NCBI GenBank assembly: GCA_035623275.1
Contig: DASPTT010000063.1
Span: 1 to 37,944 of the forward strand
DNA length: 37,944 bases
Direction: 5' to 3'
Source: DASPTT01 sp035623275
Lineage (GTDB): Bacteria; Actinomycetota; Acidimicrobiia; Acidimicrobiales; UBA8190
Below the pieces are notes generated by a model. The model searched no databases. It saw only the letters and a list, made by a program, of their open reading frames with translations, and was not told the DNA's origin. Made by a program: the position numbers and the translations under genes. Positions 1 to 7,681 of the stretch are shown here, one piece after another (position 1 is the stretch's first letter; every line of letters starts with the position of its first letter).

Positions 1-519
1 GGCGACACCGGCGTCGGCACCGTTGCCGCCGGCAGATCCGTTCGGCGAGCCGGCCGCGATCGGCTCCGGGGCGGAACCGTCGCCGTTGCCCGCCACGCCC
101 GCCTCGTCGCCGAGGTCCTCACCCACCGCCACTTCACCGGCGTCCTCGGCCACCGCCTCCGGTCGCGGCCCGCGCGGGCCGCCCGGCCCGCCGCCCGGCC
201 CGCCGCCCGGCCCGCCGCGCCCGCCGCGCCCGCGGCCGCCGGAGCGCTCCGTGGTCGTCCGCTGCGTGTAGGGCAGCAAGACCAGCTCACGCGCCGTCTT
301 GATAGCGAGCGCGATCTCCCGCTGGTGTTGGGCGCAGTTCCCGGTGACCCGGCGGGCCCGGATCTTGCCCCGGTCGCTCATGTACTTGCGGAGCATGCCG
401 ACGTCCTTGTAGTCGACCCACTCGATCTTGTCCTTGCACAGCGCGCAAGGCTTCTTCTTCGTGCGGCGCGCCGCCTCCTTGGCGCTGCGCCGGCTGCTTC
501 GTTCGTTGCTCCTGGCCAT
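1..519 (-). CDS. rpsR: 30S ribosomal protein S18 with long C-terminal extension (3' end beyond window)
   Basis: S18 is a small-subunit protein that binds S6 and the central domain of 16S rRNA. The core spans about residues 1-85, starts MARSNERSSRR, and holds the zinc-ribbon type Cys residues CALC (25-28) and NCAQH (61-65). The family hallmark KTARELVLLPYT ends near residue 85, where S18 normally stops. Here the frame stays open to position 1 without a stop and adds at least 88 residues. The first part is Gly/Pro/Arg-rich (GGPG tetrapeptides from a 12-bp repeat at 181-216). The second part is Ala/Gly/Asp/Glu/Asn-rich and acidic. The ATG at 519-517 lies 3 bases after the ssb stop, so it is translated in the rpsF-ssb-rpsR operon. 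The C-terminus is not in the window. Core identity is certain; the role of the tail is unknown. Confidence 0.95.
   Translation of the reverse strand, partial: MARSNERSSRRSAKEAARRTKKKPCALCKDKIEWVDYKDVGMLRKYMSDRGKIRARRVTGNCAQHQREIALAIKTARELVLLPYTQRTTTERSGGRGRGGRGGPGGGPGGGPGGPRGPRPEAVAEDAGEVAVGEDLGDEAGVAGNGDGSAPEPIAAGSPNGSAGGNGADAGVA
181..216. repeat. three 12-bp tandem repeats coding the Gly/Pro part of the S18 tail
   Basis: The unit gcccggcccgcc occurs three times in perfect tandem (181-192, 193-204, 205-216) and is followed by two 9-bp relatives (gcgcccgcc, 217-225 and 226-234, the second diverging in its last bases). Read on the minus strand in the rpsR frame they encode Gly-Gly-Gly-Pro type repeats. 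Because the unit length is a multiple of three, copy-number change by slippage would keep the frame. Confidence 0.85.
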
Positions 520-522
520 GGA

Positions 523-972
523 TCAGAAAGGCTCCTCGTCGTAGCCGTACCCCGCGGCCTGGCCGGCAGGGGCCGGACCGCCGCGCGCGCCGCCGCCCTC
601 GCCCGGGCCGCGCCGCTCGTTCTTCGTGATCTGCGCGGTCGCCCATCGCAGGCTCGGGCCGATCTCGTCGGCCACCACCTCCACCTTGGAGCGCTTGTCC
701 CCGTCGGGCGTCTCCCAGCTGCGCTGCTCGAGCCGGCCGGTGACGATGACGCGCGACCCCCGGGAGAGGCTCTCGGCGGCGTTCTCCGCCATCTCCCGCC
801 AGCAGACCACGTCGAAGAAGGACGTGGCCTCCTCCCATTCCTGTGTCTGGCGGTTCTGCCAGCGGCGGTTCACGGCCAAGCCGAACGTCGCGGTCGGCTG
901 GCCGGTCGGCGTGAACCGCAGCTCCGGGTCGCGGGTGATGTTCCCCACCAGTACGACGGTGTTGCCAGGCAT
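523..972 (-). CDS. ssb: single-stranded DNA-binding protein
   Basis: The 149-residue protein coats single-stranded DNA in replication and repair. An OB fold covers about residues 1-110: the start MPGNTVVLVGNITRDPELRF, the FFDVVCWREMAENAAE strand-helix and the VTGRLEQRSWE strand are typical SSB sequence. A disordered Gly/Pro/Ala linker follows, and the protein ends in the acidic tip DEEPF, the partner-recruiting tail of bacterial SSB. It lies between rpsF (21 bases upstream) and rpsR (3 bases downstream), the usual actinobacterial operon. Length and both ends match the family. Confidence 0.97.
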   Translation of the reverse strand: MPGNTVVLVGNITRDPELRFTPTGQPTATFGLAVNRRWQNRQTQEWEEATSFFDVVCWREMAENAAESLSRGSRVIVTGRLEQRSWETPDGDKRSKVEVVADEIGPSLRWATAQITKNERRGPGEGGGARGGPAPAGQAAGYGYDEEPF

Positions 973-993
973 CGCGTTACCCCTCCATCCCGC

Positions 994-1341
994 TCAGTCG
1001 GTCCCGGACGCCGCCGAAGCCGGCGCGCCGGCCCGGCGCGTCGCGGCCAACCGCCTGTCCGGCAACCGGATGATCTTGTGGCGCAGGACCTCGTCGGCCA
1101 GCGTCAGGAAGCGGTCGAGCTCCGCCGAGCCCTTGGGGTCGGCGGAGAACCCGGCGAGGACGTAGTAGCCCTCGCGCCGCTTCTTCATCTCGTAGGCGAA
1201 CGCCCGGCGGCCCCAGCGCTCGACCGAGCCCGGGGTCCCCCCGCTCGTGCGCAGCACCTCCATGGCCCGCTCGAGCACGCCCGAGATCGCCGGCTCCTCG
1301 AGCTCGGCGTCGAAGATAATCATGGTCTCGTACGGCCGCAC
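994..1341 (-). CDS. rpsF: 30S ribosomal protein S6
   Basis: S6 pairs with S18 on the platform of the 30S subunit. I take the GTG at 1341-1339 as start: it gives the standard N-terminus MRPYETMIIFDAELEE and lies 10 bases after a strong GGAGG. Longer readings upstream add only low-complexity sequence. The protein has 115 residues; the ferredoxin-like fold is recognisable from RRAFAYEMKKRREGYYVLAGF and from LRHKIIRLPD near the end. It is the first gene of rpsF-ssb-rpsR. A TACCAT hexamer at 1489-1484 (minus) is a possible -10, which would give a leader of about 135 bases. Such leaders bind S6:S18 in many bacteria, but I could not verify the motif here. Confidence 0.95.
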   Translation of the reverse strand: MRPYETMIIFDAELEEPAISGVLERAMEVLRTSGGTPGSVERWGRRAFAYEMKKRREGYYVLAGFSADPKGSAELDRFLTLADEVLRHKIIRLPDRRLAATRRAGAPASAASGTD

Positions 1342-1560
1342 CTGCGGCTCACCTCCCTCCGGACCCGGCGACTGGCGCTCGGGGCCCCGCGGCGCGGGGC
1401 AGGGTTCTGTCCGGGTCGCCGGCCGGGCCGGCCGGTCGAGCCCTCGACGCGCCCTGGGGTGGTCGTCCCACCCGGGCCCGATCATGGTAGCCGACGGGTG
1501 GTGGGCCACACCCCCGCCGGAGGCGGCGACAGGCGGGGCGGCCCCCGGCGACCGGGCCTG
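1342..1560 (-). promoter_or_regulatory. rpsF upstream region, possible -10 and leader
   Basis: This gap of about 220 bases separates the rpsF start from the panB stop. On the minus strand it holds TACCAT at 1489-1484, a plausible -10 without a convincing -35, and then a GC-rich leader ending in GGAGG before rpsF. No gene is visible. Autoregulation by S6:S18 through the leader is known for this operon type but is only inferred here. Confidence 0.35.
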
Positions 1561-2379
1561 TCAGCCCGCGGGGGGCAGGTGGTAGGTCTCGGCGTCCGAG
1601 GGAAAGGCCCCGTGGCGTACGTCCCGTGCCCACGCCTGCACCGCCTCGACCGCCAGTGAGCGCAGGTCGGCGTACTGGCGCACGAACTTCGGCGGCGTGC
1701 CCTCGCCCAGCCCGAGCAGGTCGTGGAACACGAGCACCTGCCCGTCGCAGGCCGCGCCGGCCCCGATCCCGATGGTCGGGATGTCGAGCTCGTCGGTGAC
1801 CTGCGCGGCGACCACGTCGGGCACCCCTTCGAGCACGACGGCGAAGCACCCCGCGGCAGCCAGCGCCTTGGCGTCGTAGCGCAGCATCTCGGCGCCGAGG
1901 TCGTCCTTGGCCTGCACCTTGTACCCGCCCATGGCGTGCACCGACTGGGGGGTGAGCCCGAGATGTCCCATGACGGGGATCTCCGCCGCCACCAGCGCCT
2001 CGACCATCGGCACCCGGATCCGTCCGCCCTCGAGCTTCACCGCGCCGGCGCCGGCGCGCACCAGCGAGGCGGCGTTGCGCACGGTGTCCTCGGGCGTGAG
2101 GTGATAGCTCAGCCACGGCATGTCCCCGATGACCAGGGCCGCGGGCTCCGCCCGGCCGACGGCGGCCACGTGATGGGCGATCACGGTGGTGTCGACCTGG
2201 AGCGTGTCGGCGTGGCCGAGCACGGTGTTGGCGACGGAGTCGCCCACCAGGATCATGTCGACGCCGGCGGCGTCGGCGATGCGCGCGCCCGGCGTGTCGT
2301 ACGCCGTGATCATGACGATCGGCTCGCTCCCGCCGTTGCGTTTGCGGGCACGGATCGAAGGGACGGTGACCTTCTGCAT
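1561..2379 (-). CDS. panB: 3-methyl-2-oxobutanoate hydroxymethyltransferase
   Basis: PanB transfers a hydroxymethyl group from 5,10-methylenetetrahydrofolate to alpha-ketoisovalerate, giving ketopantoate, the first committed step of pantothenate (coenzyme A) synthesis in the cytoplasm. The 272-residue length is typical. Family motifs are in order: VMITAYDTPGARIADAAGVD, ILVGDSVANTVLGH (metal-binding Asp), VIGDMPWLSYH, GAGAVKLEGG, PVMGHLGLTPQS and TIGIGAGAACDGQVLV. The ATG at 2379 lies 8 bases after AAGGAGG. No other pantothenate gene is nearby. The gene stands alone and is divergent from a small zinc-ribbon-like gene across an 81-base gap. Confidence 0.97.
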   Translation of the reverse strand: MQKVTVPSIRARKRNGGSEPIVMITAYDTPGARIADAAGVDMILVGDSVANTVLGHADTLQVDTTVIAHHVAAVGRAEPAALVIGDMPWLSYHLTPEDTVRNAASLVRAGAGAVKLEGGRIRVPMVEALVAAEIPVMGHLGLTPQSVHAMGGYKVQAKDDLGAEMLRYDAKALAAAGCFAVVLEGVPDVVAAQVTDELDIPTIGIGAGAACDGQVLVFHDLLGLGEGTPPKFVRQYADLRSLAVEAVQAWARDVRHGAFPSDAETYHLPPAG

Positions 2380-2448
2380 GGCACTGGCCTCCTTGCCGTC
2401 CAGCGCACGATGGCTGCCGGCGGCGACGGAACCCGAACTCGGTCATTG

Positions 2449-2463
2449 TACCCTGCGGCCGTG
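2449..2463 (+). promoter_or_regulatory. possible leaderless start: TACCCT, 6 bases, GTG
   Basis: TACCCT at 2449-2454 resembles an actinobacterial -10 (TAnnnT) and sits only 6 bases before the GTG at 2461. There is no Shine-Dalgarno sequence. The spacing predicts transcription starting at or next to the start codon. Confidence 0.4.
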
Positions 2464-2670
2464 CGCAACGACGACACGGCACAGGGCACCTGCGCTAGCT
2501 GCGGCCTGGAGGCGACGGACCTCGCCCCCGTCCACCGGGCGTACCTGGTGGCGGACGACGCGGGCGGACTCGAGCTGGGCGAGCTGTCCGAAGAGCTCGA
2601 ACACTGGTGCGGCTCCTGCCGGTCGCACTATCCGCACGAACCCGCCGGGCCCGGCGCCGCCGGGGCCTGA
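2461..2670 (+). CDS. small CxxC/CxxC zinc-ribbon-like protein, function unknown
   Basis: The open frame encodes 69 residues from a GTG at 2461. Two cysteine pairs, CASC (11-14) and CGSC (50-53), flank an acidic middle (GGLELGELSEELEHW). This layout suggests a single structural zinc site rather than an enzyme. No signal peptide or membrane segment is present. I do not recognise the family. Support for coding comes from the paired cysteines, the divergent position opposite panB and the -10-like TACCCT just before the start. The next gene follows after 122 bases. It is small, so a chance frame cannot be fully excluded. Confidence 0.6.
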   Translation: MRNDDTAQGTCASCGLEATDLAPVHRAYLVADDAGGLELGELSEELEHWCGSCRSHYPHEPAGPGAAGA

Positions 2671-2792
2671 GGCCGCCCGCACCTGCGTCGTCCCGGAAGA
2701 GGCCGGCGCCATCGGGCCGGCAGGCGCCGTCGCCCCCGATTGTGCCAGGGTGAGCCGGTCCCGCAGCGCCGGGTCCGAGGAGCGGAGGTCGG

Positions 2793-3842
2793 ATGAAGAT
2801 CAGCACGATGCTCAACTACGCCGGCGGGTTCCGCGAGTCGGCGCAGCAGGTGGCGGAGCTCGAGAAGGCGGGGTTGGACCTCGTCTGGGTGGCCGAGGCC
2901 TACGGCTTCGACAGCCCCAGCCAGATGGGGTACCTGGCCGCGCTCACCGAGCGCGTGGAGATCGGCTCGGCCATCATGCCCATCTACACGCGCACGCCCA
3001 CGTTGATCGCCATGACCGCGGCCGGGATCGACGCGCTCAGCGGCGGGCGCTTCCACCTCGGACTCGGTGCGTCTGGTCCGCAGGTGATCGAGGGCTGGCA
3101 CGGCGTCCCCTACACCGCCCCGCTCGGGCGCACCCGCGAGATCGTCGAGATCTGCCGCAAGGTGTGGGCCCGGGAGGACCGCCTCACCCACGAGGGCAGC
3201 TACTACACGCTCCCGCTCCCGCCCGATCAGGGGACGGGGCTGGGCAAGCCGCTCAAGATCATCGCCCACCCGGTGCGCCCGAGGATCCCCGTGTGGGTGG
3301 CGTCGCTCGGGGAGAAGAACGTGGAGATGACGGCCACGGTGGCCGACGGGTGGCTGCCGATGCTCTACCTCCCCGAGAAGGCGGGGGACGTCTGGGGCCC
3401 TGCGCTCGCCGCCGGTGCGGCCCGGAGGGACCCGGCGCTGGACCCGCTCATGATCTCCACCGGAGGGCTGGTGGCCATCGGTGAGGGAGACGACGTGCGC
3501 AACCTGCGCGAGCTGGCCCGGCCGGTCATCGCCCTCTACGTCGGCGGCATGGGCGCCAAGGGCAAGAACTTCTACAACGACGTGGCGCGCCGCTACGGCT
3601 ACGACGAGGAGGCCGAGGCCATCCAGGACCTCTACCTCGACGGCAAGAAGGACGAGGCCGCCGCGGCCGTCCCCGACGAGCTGCTCGAGGCCATGACCAT
3701 CTGCGGTCCGGAGTCCTACGTGGCCGAGCGGGTGGCCGCGTTCGACGAGGCGGGTGTCACGCACCTGCAGGTGACGGTGCTCCCCACCGGCGACCAGCGA
3801 CCGGTCGACGTCATGGAGAAGCTCAAGGCCATCGTCGGCTAG
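2793..3842 (+). CDS. LLM class F420-dependent oxidoreductase
   Basis: The 349-residue protein is a luciferase-like monooxygenase-fold (TIM barrel) oxidoreductase. The order LDLVWVAEAYGFDSPSQMGYLAA, VEIGSAIMPIYTRTP, DALSGGRFHLGLGASGPQVIEGWHG and RIPVWVASLGEKNVEMTATVADGW is typical of the actinobacterial branch that uses coenzyme F420 as hydride donor. The substrate cannot be read from sequence. A GGAGG lies 4 bases before the ATG. The SRPBCC gene follows after 44 bases on the same strand and may share the transcript. Use of F420 rather than FMN is inferred from subfamily resemblance. Confidence 0.9.
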   Translation: MKISTMLNYAGGFRESAQQVAELEKAGLDLVWVAEAYGFDSPSQMGYLAALTERVEIGSAIMPIYTRTPTLIAMTAAGIDALSGGRFHLGLGASGPQVIEGWHGVPYTAPLGRTREIVEICRKVWAREDRLTHEGSYYTLPLPPDQGTGLGKPLKIIAHPVRPRIPVWVASLGEKNVEMTATVADGWLPMLYLPEKAGDVWGPALAAGAARRDPALDPLMISTGGLVAIGEGDDVRNLRELARPVIALYVGGMGAKGKNFYNDVARRYGYDEEAEAIQDLYLDGKKDEAAAAVPDELLEAMTICGPESYVAERVAAFDEAGVTHLQVTVLPTGDQRPVDVMEKLKAIVG

Positions 3843-3886
3843 GGATCGCCGGGGGATTCGGGGCGAGACCCGGACGGGGACCTGCC

Positions 3887-4363
3887 GTGCCGGCACCGCG
3901 CATCGAGCACCGGGGGTCGTACCGCTTCGCGCTCGACCCCGAGGCCATGTGGCAGGCCATCGAGCGCTCGGAGCTCTTCGAGCGCTGGTGGTGGTGGCTG
4001 GGCGAGTTCCGCCTGGAGGGTGGCGGCCTCGTCACCGGCGCGGTGCTGCGCGGCCTGGTGTCCCCGCCGGTGCCGTACCGGATGCGGGTGACCGTCCGTC
4101 TCGACCGGTGCGACCGTCCGCACCGCATCGACGCCACCGTCGGGGGCGACCTGGTGGGACCGGCCCGGCTGCGCCTCGACCGGGCGGACAACGGCACCGA
4201 CGCGCAGGTCGAATGGTCCCTGGAGATGATGCAGCGGCCCATGCGGCTGGCGGCGCGCGTGGCCTATCCGCTGTTGCGCTGGGGCCACGACCGCGTGGTG
4301 GACGCCACCGTGGCCGGCTTCCGGCGCCACGTCGAGCAGGCCGCCGGCGGGCCGTCGGGGTAG
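3887..4363 (+). CDS. SRPBCC (START/polyketide cyclase-like) family protein
   Basis: This 158-residue cytoplasmic protein has the pattern of the helix-grip (Bet v1/START-like) fold. An N-terminal strand IEHRGSYRFALDPEAMWQAIERSELFERWW is followed by alternating beta strands (YRMRVTVRLDRCDRPHRIDATVGGDL) and ends in a long helix (ARVAYPLLRWGHDRVVDATVAGFRRHVEQ). Such proteins bind hydrophobic ligands; no catalytic residues identify a reaction. The GTG at 3887 is the first start that keeps the full fold. It lies downstream of the LLM oxidoreductase and converges with the CopC-CopD gene. Four consecutive Trp residues near residue 27 are unusual but consistent with the helix. Confidence 0.75.
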   Translation: MPAPRIEHRGSYRFALDPEAMWQAIERSELFERWWWWLGEFRLEGGGLVTGAVLRGLVSPPVPYRMRVTVRLDRCDRPHRIDATVGGDLVGPARLRLDRADNGTDAQVEWSLEMMQRPMRLAARVAYPLLRWGHDRVVDATVAGFRRHVEQAAGGPSG

Positions 4364-4423
4364 CGCCCCGCTGGTCGCCGCCCCGCTCCTGGGTGCCTCC
4401 GGACCTCGGCGTTCGGGTCCCGC

Positions 4424-6322
4424 TCAGTGCACGGGAACGGTGGCGAACAGCTCCTGCTCGTCGATGGGCGAGGTGCGCACGGTGAGCTTGAGCGTCCACG
4501 TGCCGGCGAAGGGGATGTCCACGTCGTCGGCCCGGTAGTGGCCTGGTGCGGCCACGACCACCGGCAGGGCGATCGGCCCCACCCCGGCGGCGGGCAGGCT
4601 GATGGCGGCGTCGAGCTCGGGTATGGCCACCGGCGCGCCGAGGCGACCGAGCACGTAGAAGTGGAACTGGTTCCCCGGGCCCACCCGGGCCGGGTCGACG
4701 ACGGCGTTGACCTGGACACCCAGAACGCTGAAGCTCTGAGCGAAGGGCTGGGCGGCGGCCTGGCGCGCCGGTGGGGCGTTGACCAGCAGGGCGGTGGCGA
4801 CGAGCACCGCCGAAGCGACGACCAGCTCCGCCAGCACCGAGAGCCGGAGCCGGTGCCGGGTCGGGGTCGTGAGGACGGGTCGGGCCCCCGTCGCCGCCGC
4901 TGTCGAGGGGGCCGTGGCCGATGCCGGTTTCGCCATGGTGAGGACCCCGGCCGGGGCGGAAACGCCGTCGTGGGGCGAGGCCGGATCCGACACGGACTCG
5001 GCGACGAGGACGGGCGCCGGTGCCCGTCCCCGCACCCACGCCGTGTCCGGCGTCCATCGGCCGACCACCAGCCGGCGGCTGACCGCCCCCAGGGCGACCA
5101 CCACGGCCACCAGGCACACCTTCACCACCAGGATGCGGCCGTAGGCGGTGTGCCAGAGCGCATACCAGCTCCCCACCTGGCGCAGTGACTGGACGACGCC
5201 GCTGGCCACGACGGCCACGACGGCGCCGAAGAACAGCGGTGACACCCGCCGCGCCAGGTCGATCGGGTCCGGGGCGGGCACGTCCGCCGGCATCCCCGGC
5301 ACGAGCAGCACGCCGAGCAGCACCAGCCCGCCGATCCACACGGCCGCCGCCGCCAGGTGGACCACGTCCAGGGCCAGGCCGACGGCGGCGATACCCGAGG
5401 TCGACGCATGTCCCGACAAGCCGGGGGTGAGGAGCAGCGCGATGCCGATCGCCGCGCCCGCGTAGGTCCATCCGGCCCGCATCTCGCCCTGCCCGAAGCT
5501 CCGGCTCCTCCCGCTCACGGCGAGAAGGACGGGGACAAGGGCGGCCAGGAGGAGCACGCGCAACAGCTCGACCTCGCCCAAGCGGGTGTGCAGCACCTCG
5601 TCGAGCAGCGACGGGTCGAGCGCGCGGGTGAGGGGCAACGAGGCGGCGTAGACGCCTTGCACGGCGAGGCCGGCCAGGGAGCCGACGAGGACCGTCGCCC
5701 ACGCCGCCCACAGGACGCGCCGCACGCGCCGGACCTGCCCGGCCCCGCGCCAGACGAGCCCGACGACCGCGAGCGCGCCGACGAGCACGAGCAGACCCAC
5801 GAACACGCCGAAGCGCACCAGCCCGTACACGATCCCGACCGCCGTGCTCCCGCGCGCCGCTTGGAGCGCATGGGCCAGCGACGTGGCCGACGCGGTGGCC
5901 GTGGCGGCGCCGACGCTGAAGACGAAGGCGCCGTGCACAGGGTGCGAGTCGGCGGAGACCACCCGCCAGGCGACGACGTAGGTCCCGTCCGGGAGGCGGC
6001 TCGGGAGCGGGATGGCGACGCTGTGGGCGTCCCCGTCGGGGTGATGCGTCCCGCCGCGGTCGACCCGGGCGCCGCCGGGCCCGAACACGCGGATGGAGCC
6101 GAAGTCGATCTCCACCGGCTCGCCGAAGTGCAGGACCACCTGCCGCGGCGGTTGCAGCACCACCGAGGACGGGCTCGGGTCGCTGGACTCGAGCTGGGCG
6201 TGGGCCGCCGCCGGTCCCGCGCCGATCACCAGCACCGCGCCGGCCACGAGCGCGCCCACGAGCGAACGTCCTCCCCACGATCCGCGTCCCCACCGGTGCA
6301 GACGGGATCGGTCCCGTACCAC
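4424..6322 (-). CDS. CopC-CopD fusion, copper resistance/uptake membrane protein
   Basis: The 632-residue protein has a signal peptide (about 1-40) whose cleavage exposes His41 (HAQLESSDP). This starts a CopC cupredoxin-like domain (about 41-130) with the second copper-site motif DSHPVHGAFVFSV. Eight or so membrane segments of a CopD domain follow (about 145-440). After a Pro/Ala-rich linker there is one more membrane segment and an extracytoplasmic beta domain ending ...LFATVPVH. CopC binds Cu(II) outside the membrane and CopD is thought to move copper. The GTG at 6322 starts 2 bases after the stop of the lipoprotein gene, so the genes are coupled. A longer in-frame reading would overlap that gene and lacks a signal peptide at its front. 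Direction of copper transport is not known. Confidence 0.9.
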   Translation of the reverse strand: MVRDRSRLHRWGRGSWGGRSLVGALVAGAVLVIGAGPAAAHAQLESSDPSPSSVVLQPPRQVVLHFGEPVEIDFGSIRVFGPGGARVDRGGTHHPDGDAHSVAIPLPSRLPDGTYVVAWRVVSADSHPVHGAFVFSVGAATATASATSLAHALQAARGSTAVGIVYGLVRFGVFVGLLVLVGALAVVGLVWRGAGQVRRVRRVLWAAWATVLVGSLAGLAVQGVYAASLPLTRALDPSLLDEVLHTRLGEVELLRVLLLAALVPVLLAVSGRSRSFGQGEMRAGWTYAGAAIGIALLLTPGLSGHASTSGIAAVGLALDVVHLAAAAVWIGGLVLLGVLLVPGMPADVPAPDPIDLARRVSPLFFGAVVAVVASGVVQSLRQVGSWYALWHTAYGRILVVKVCLVAVVVALGAVSRRLVVGRWTPDTAWVRGRAPAPVLVAESVSDPASPHDGVSAPAGVLTMAKPASATAPSTAAATGARPVLTTPTRHRLRLSVLAELVVASAVLVATALLVNAPPARQAAAQPFAQSFSVLGVQVNAVVDPARVGPGNQFHFYVLGRLGAPVAIPELDAAISLPAAGVGPIALPVVVAAPGHYRADDVDIPFAGTWTLKLTVRTSPIDEQELFATVPVH

Positions 6323-6324
6323 GG

Positions 6325-6867
6325 TCAGTCCCCGGCCCAGCAACCCATGATCACGTCGGCGACGGTGTAGGCCACGTCGGCGGCGCTGGTCTGCGGCACG
6401 CCGAACTGGGGAGGCAGCCCGGCGATGTCCACGAGCAGCACCTTCCAGTCCTTGCGCACCACGATGGACCCGTCGCGCGTGACGAAGGCACCCTGGCCGA
6501 GCCCGTTGGCGCCCGCCGTGTTGCCGAGCGTGGCCCCGAGCATGCCGAAGTAGGCGTCGGTCTCCTTCCAGCTCGAGAGCTCCTTCACCGACAACGTGAA
6601 GGAGCCGTCCGGGTAGACGTACCGACACGAGTAGAGGTGGTCCACCCACGTCGGCTCCTCGACCGTGGCGGTGACGCCCAAGGGGGTCGCCAGCTCCTGC
6701 TCGGCCTTGGGACTGCACACCATCCTGGAGATGGTCGACGGGGTCGCGCCGGCGGGCTCCGGGGCCCGTCGGTTCGACCCCTGCGACGAGGTTGACGTGC
6801 TGCACGCGCCGGCCGCGCAGCACAGGGCCAGGACGGCGCCCACGAGCAGGCGACGGAGCCGCCTCAT
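6325..6867 (-). CDS. secreted lipoprotein of the copper operon, function unknown
   Basis: The 180-residue product begins MRRLRRLLVGAVLALCCAAGACS, a lipoprotein signal peptide with a lipobox ending AGAC; the acylated Cys is about residue 22. The mature part has a Ser/Thr-rich spacer and a compact domain with Cys residues at VCSPK, YSCRYVY and MGCWAGD, which suggests disulfides. I recognise no family with confidence. The ATG overlaps the end of the YcnI gene by four bases (ATGA) and its stop is 2 bases before copCD. A role in copper handling at the outer membrane face is inferred from context only. Confidence 0.8.
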   Translation of the reverse strand: MRRLRRLLVGAVLALCCAAGACSTSTSSQGSNRRAPEPAGATPSTISRMVCSPKAEQELATPLGVTATVEEPTWVDHLYSCRYVYPDGSFTLSVKELSSWKETDAYFGMLGATLGNTAGANGLGQGAFVTRDGSIVVRKDWKVLLVDIAGLPPQFGVPQTSAADVAYTVADVIMGCWAGD

Positions 6868-7595
6868 GCGTGGCGCCGTCCCCTGGTGGCCAGCCAGATC
6901 ACGGCGCCGAGGCTGACACCCGAGAGTGCCAGCGCGGCGATCGCCAGGGCCTCGGTGCCCGAATCCCCGCCTCCCGGTGCCGCCCGGCTCGACACCGCCC
7001 CTGTGCTCGCCGTGGTGGTCGACGGCGTGAGCGTGAGCACCGGGGCCGGCGTGTCGGGTGCGGGCTGGCCGGGGACCGGGATCTCGATCCAGCGCACGAC
7101 CTCCCCCGAGGAGTAGGTCTGCAGCGCCTTGAACACGAGGCGGCCCGGCTGGTCGGGTACGGACCCGGCGGCCAAGGGGAAATCCTCGTACTGACCGGGT
7201 GCGATCCCGGCACCGGTGGCCGTCCAGGTCACGTCCGAGACGATCTGGCTCACGGGGCCGTCGTCCGTCTGCACCGGCGTGGCCAGTGTCGTCGTGTGCA
7301 CCGCGGCGCTCCATCCGGGGACCGGGAGCACGTCGACGCCGAGCAGGGACGGATTCGAGGGGAAGAACACCTGCAGCGAGACCGTGGTGGCGTCGTCGCG
7401 TTCGTTGGGCACCCGGAAGGTCAGCTCCACGTCGCTCGAGCCGGCCGGGACCGACTCGGGGTGCACCGTCACGTGGGCCCACGCGGGAGCGCCGAGAGCG
7501 AGCGCACCGAGCACCACCACCGTCACCGTCGCCGTCACGCACCAGCCCCGCGGCGCCCCGCGGTGACAGTGCGGTCCGCGAACCACGCGTGCCAC
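6864..7595 (-). CDS. YcnI-like (DUF1775) copper-binding membrane-anchored protein
   Basis: The 243-residue protein has an N-terminal signal peptide ending APAWA, then His41 (HVTVHPESVPAGS), the conserved first mature residue used for copper binding in YcnI proteins. The DUF1775 beta domain runs to about residue 180 (VELTFRVPNERDDATTV, VFFPSNPSLLGV, RLVFKALQTYSSGEVVRWIE). A Thr/Ser/Pro linker leads to one C-terminal membrane helix (ALAIAALALSGVSLGAVIWLA) and a basic tail. It is the first gene of YcnI-lipoprotein-CopCD, a common Gram-positive copper cluster. The GTG at 7595 was chosen; GTGs closer to the hydrophobic segment are possible. Confidence 0.88.
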   Translation of the reverse strand: MARVVRGPHCHRGAPRGWCVTATVTVVVLGALALGAPAWAHVTVHPESVPAGSSDVELTFRVPNERDDATTVSLQVFFPSNPSLLGVDVLPVPGWSAAVHTTTLATPVQTDDGPVSQIVSDVTWTATGAGIAPGQYEDFPLAAGSVPDQPGRLVFKALQTYSSGEVVRWIEIPVPGQPAPDTPAPVLTLTPSTTTASTGAVSSRAAPGGGDSGTEALAIAALALSGVSLGAVIWLATRGRRHA

Positions 7596-7681
7596 TGCGG
7601 CCCCCCATTCCCCGTTCGGGCGTCGTCGGATCGCGCTCGGAGGCTACCGGACCCTCCCCGACGACCGCGGTCACATCCAGG

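Noticed and set aside
4032..6293. Open frame of about 750 codons on the minus strand over the CopC-CopD gene.
   Set aside because: Arg/Gly/Pro-rich sequence in another frame of the same strand; the CopC-CopD frame has a signal peptide, domains and motifs.
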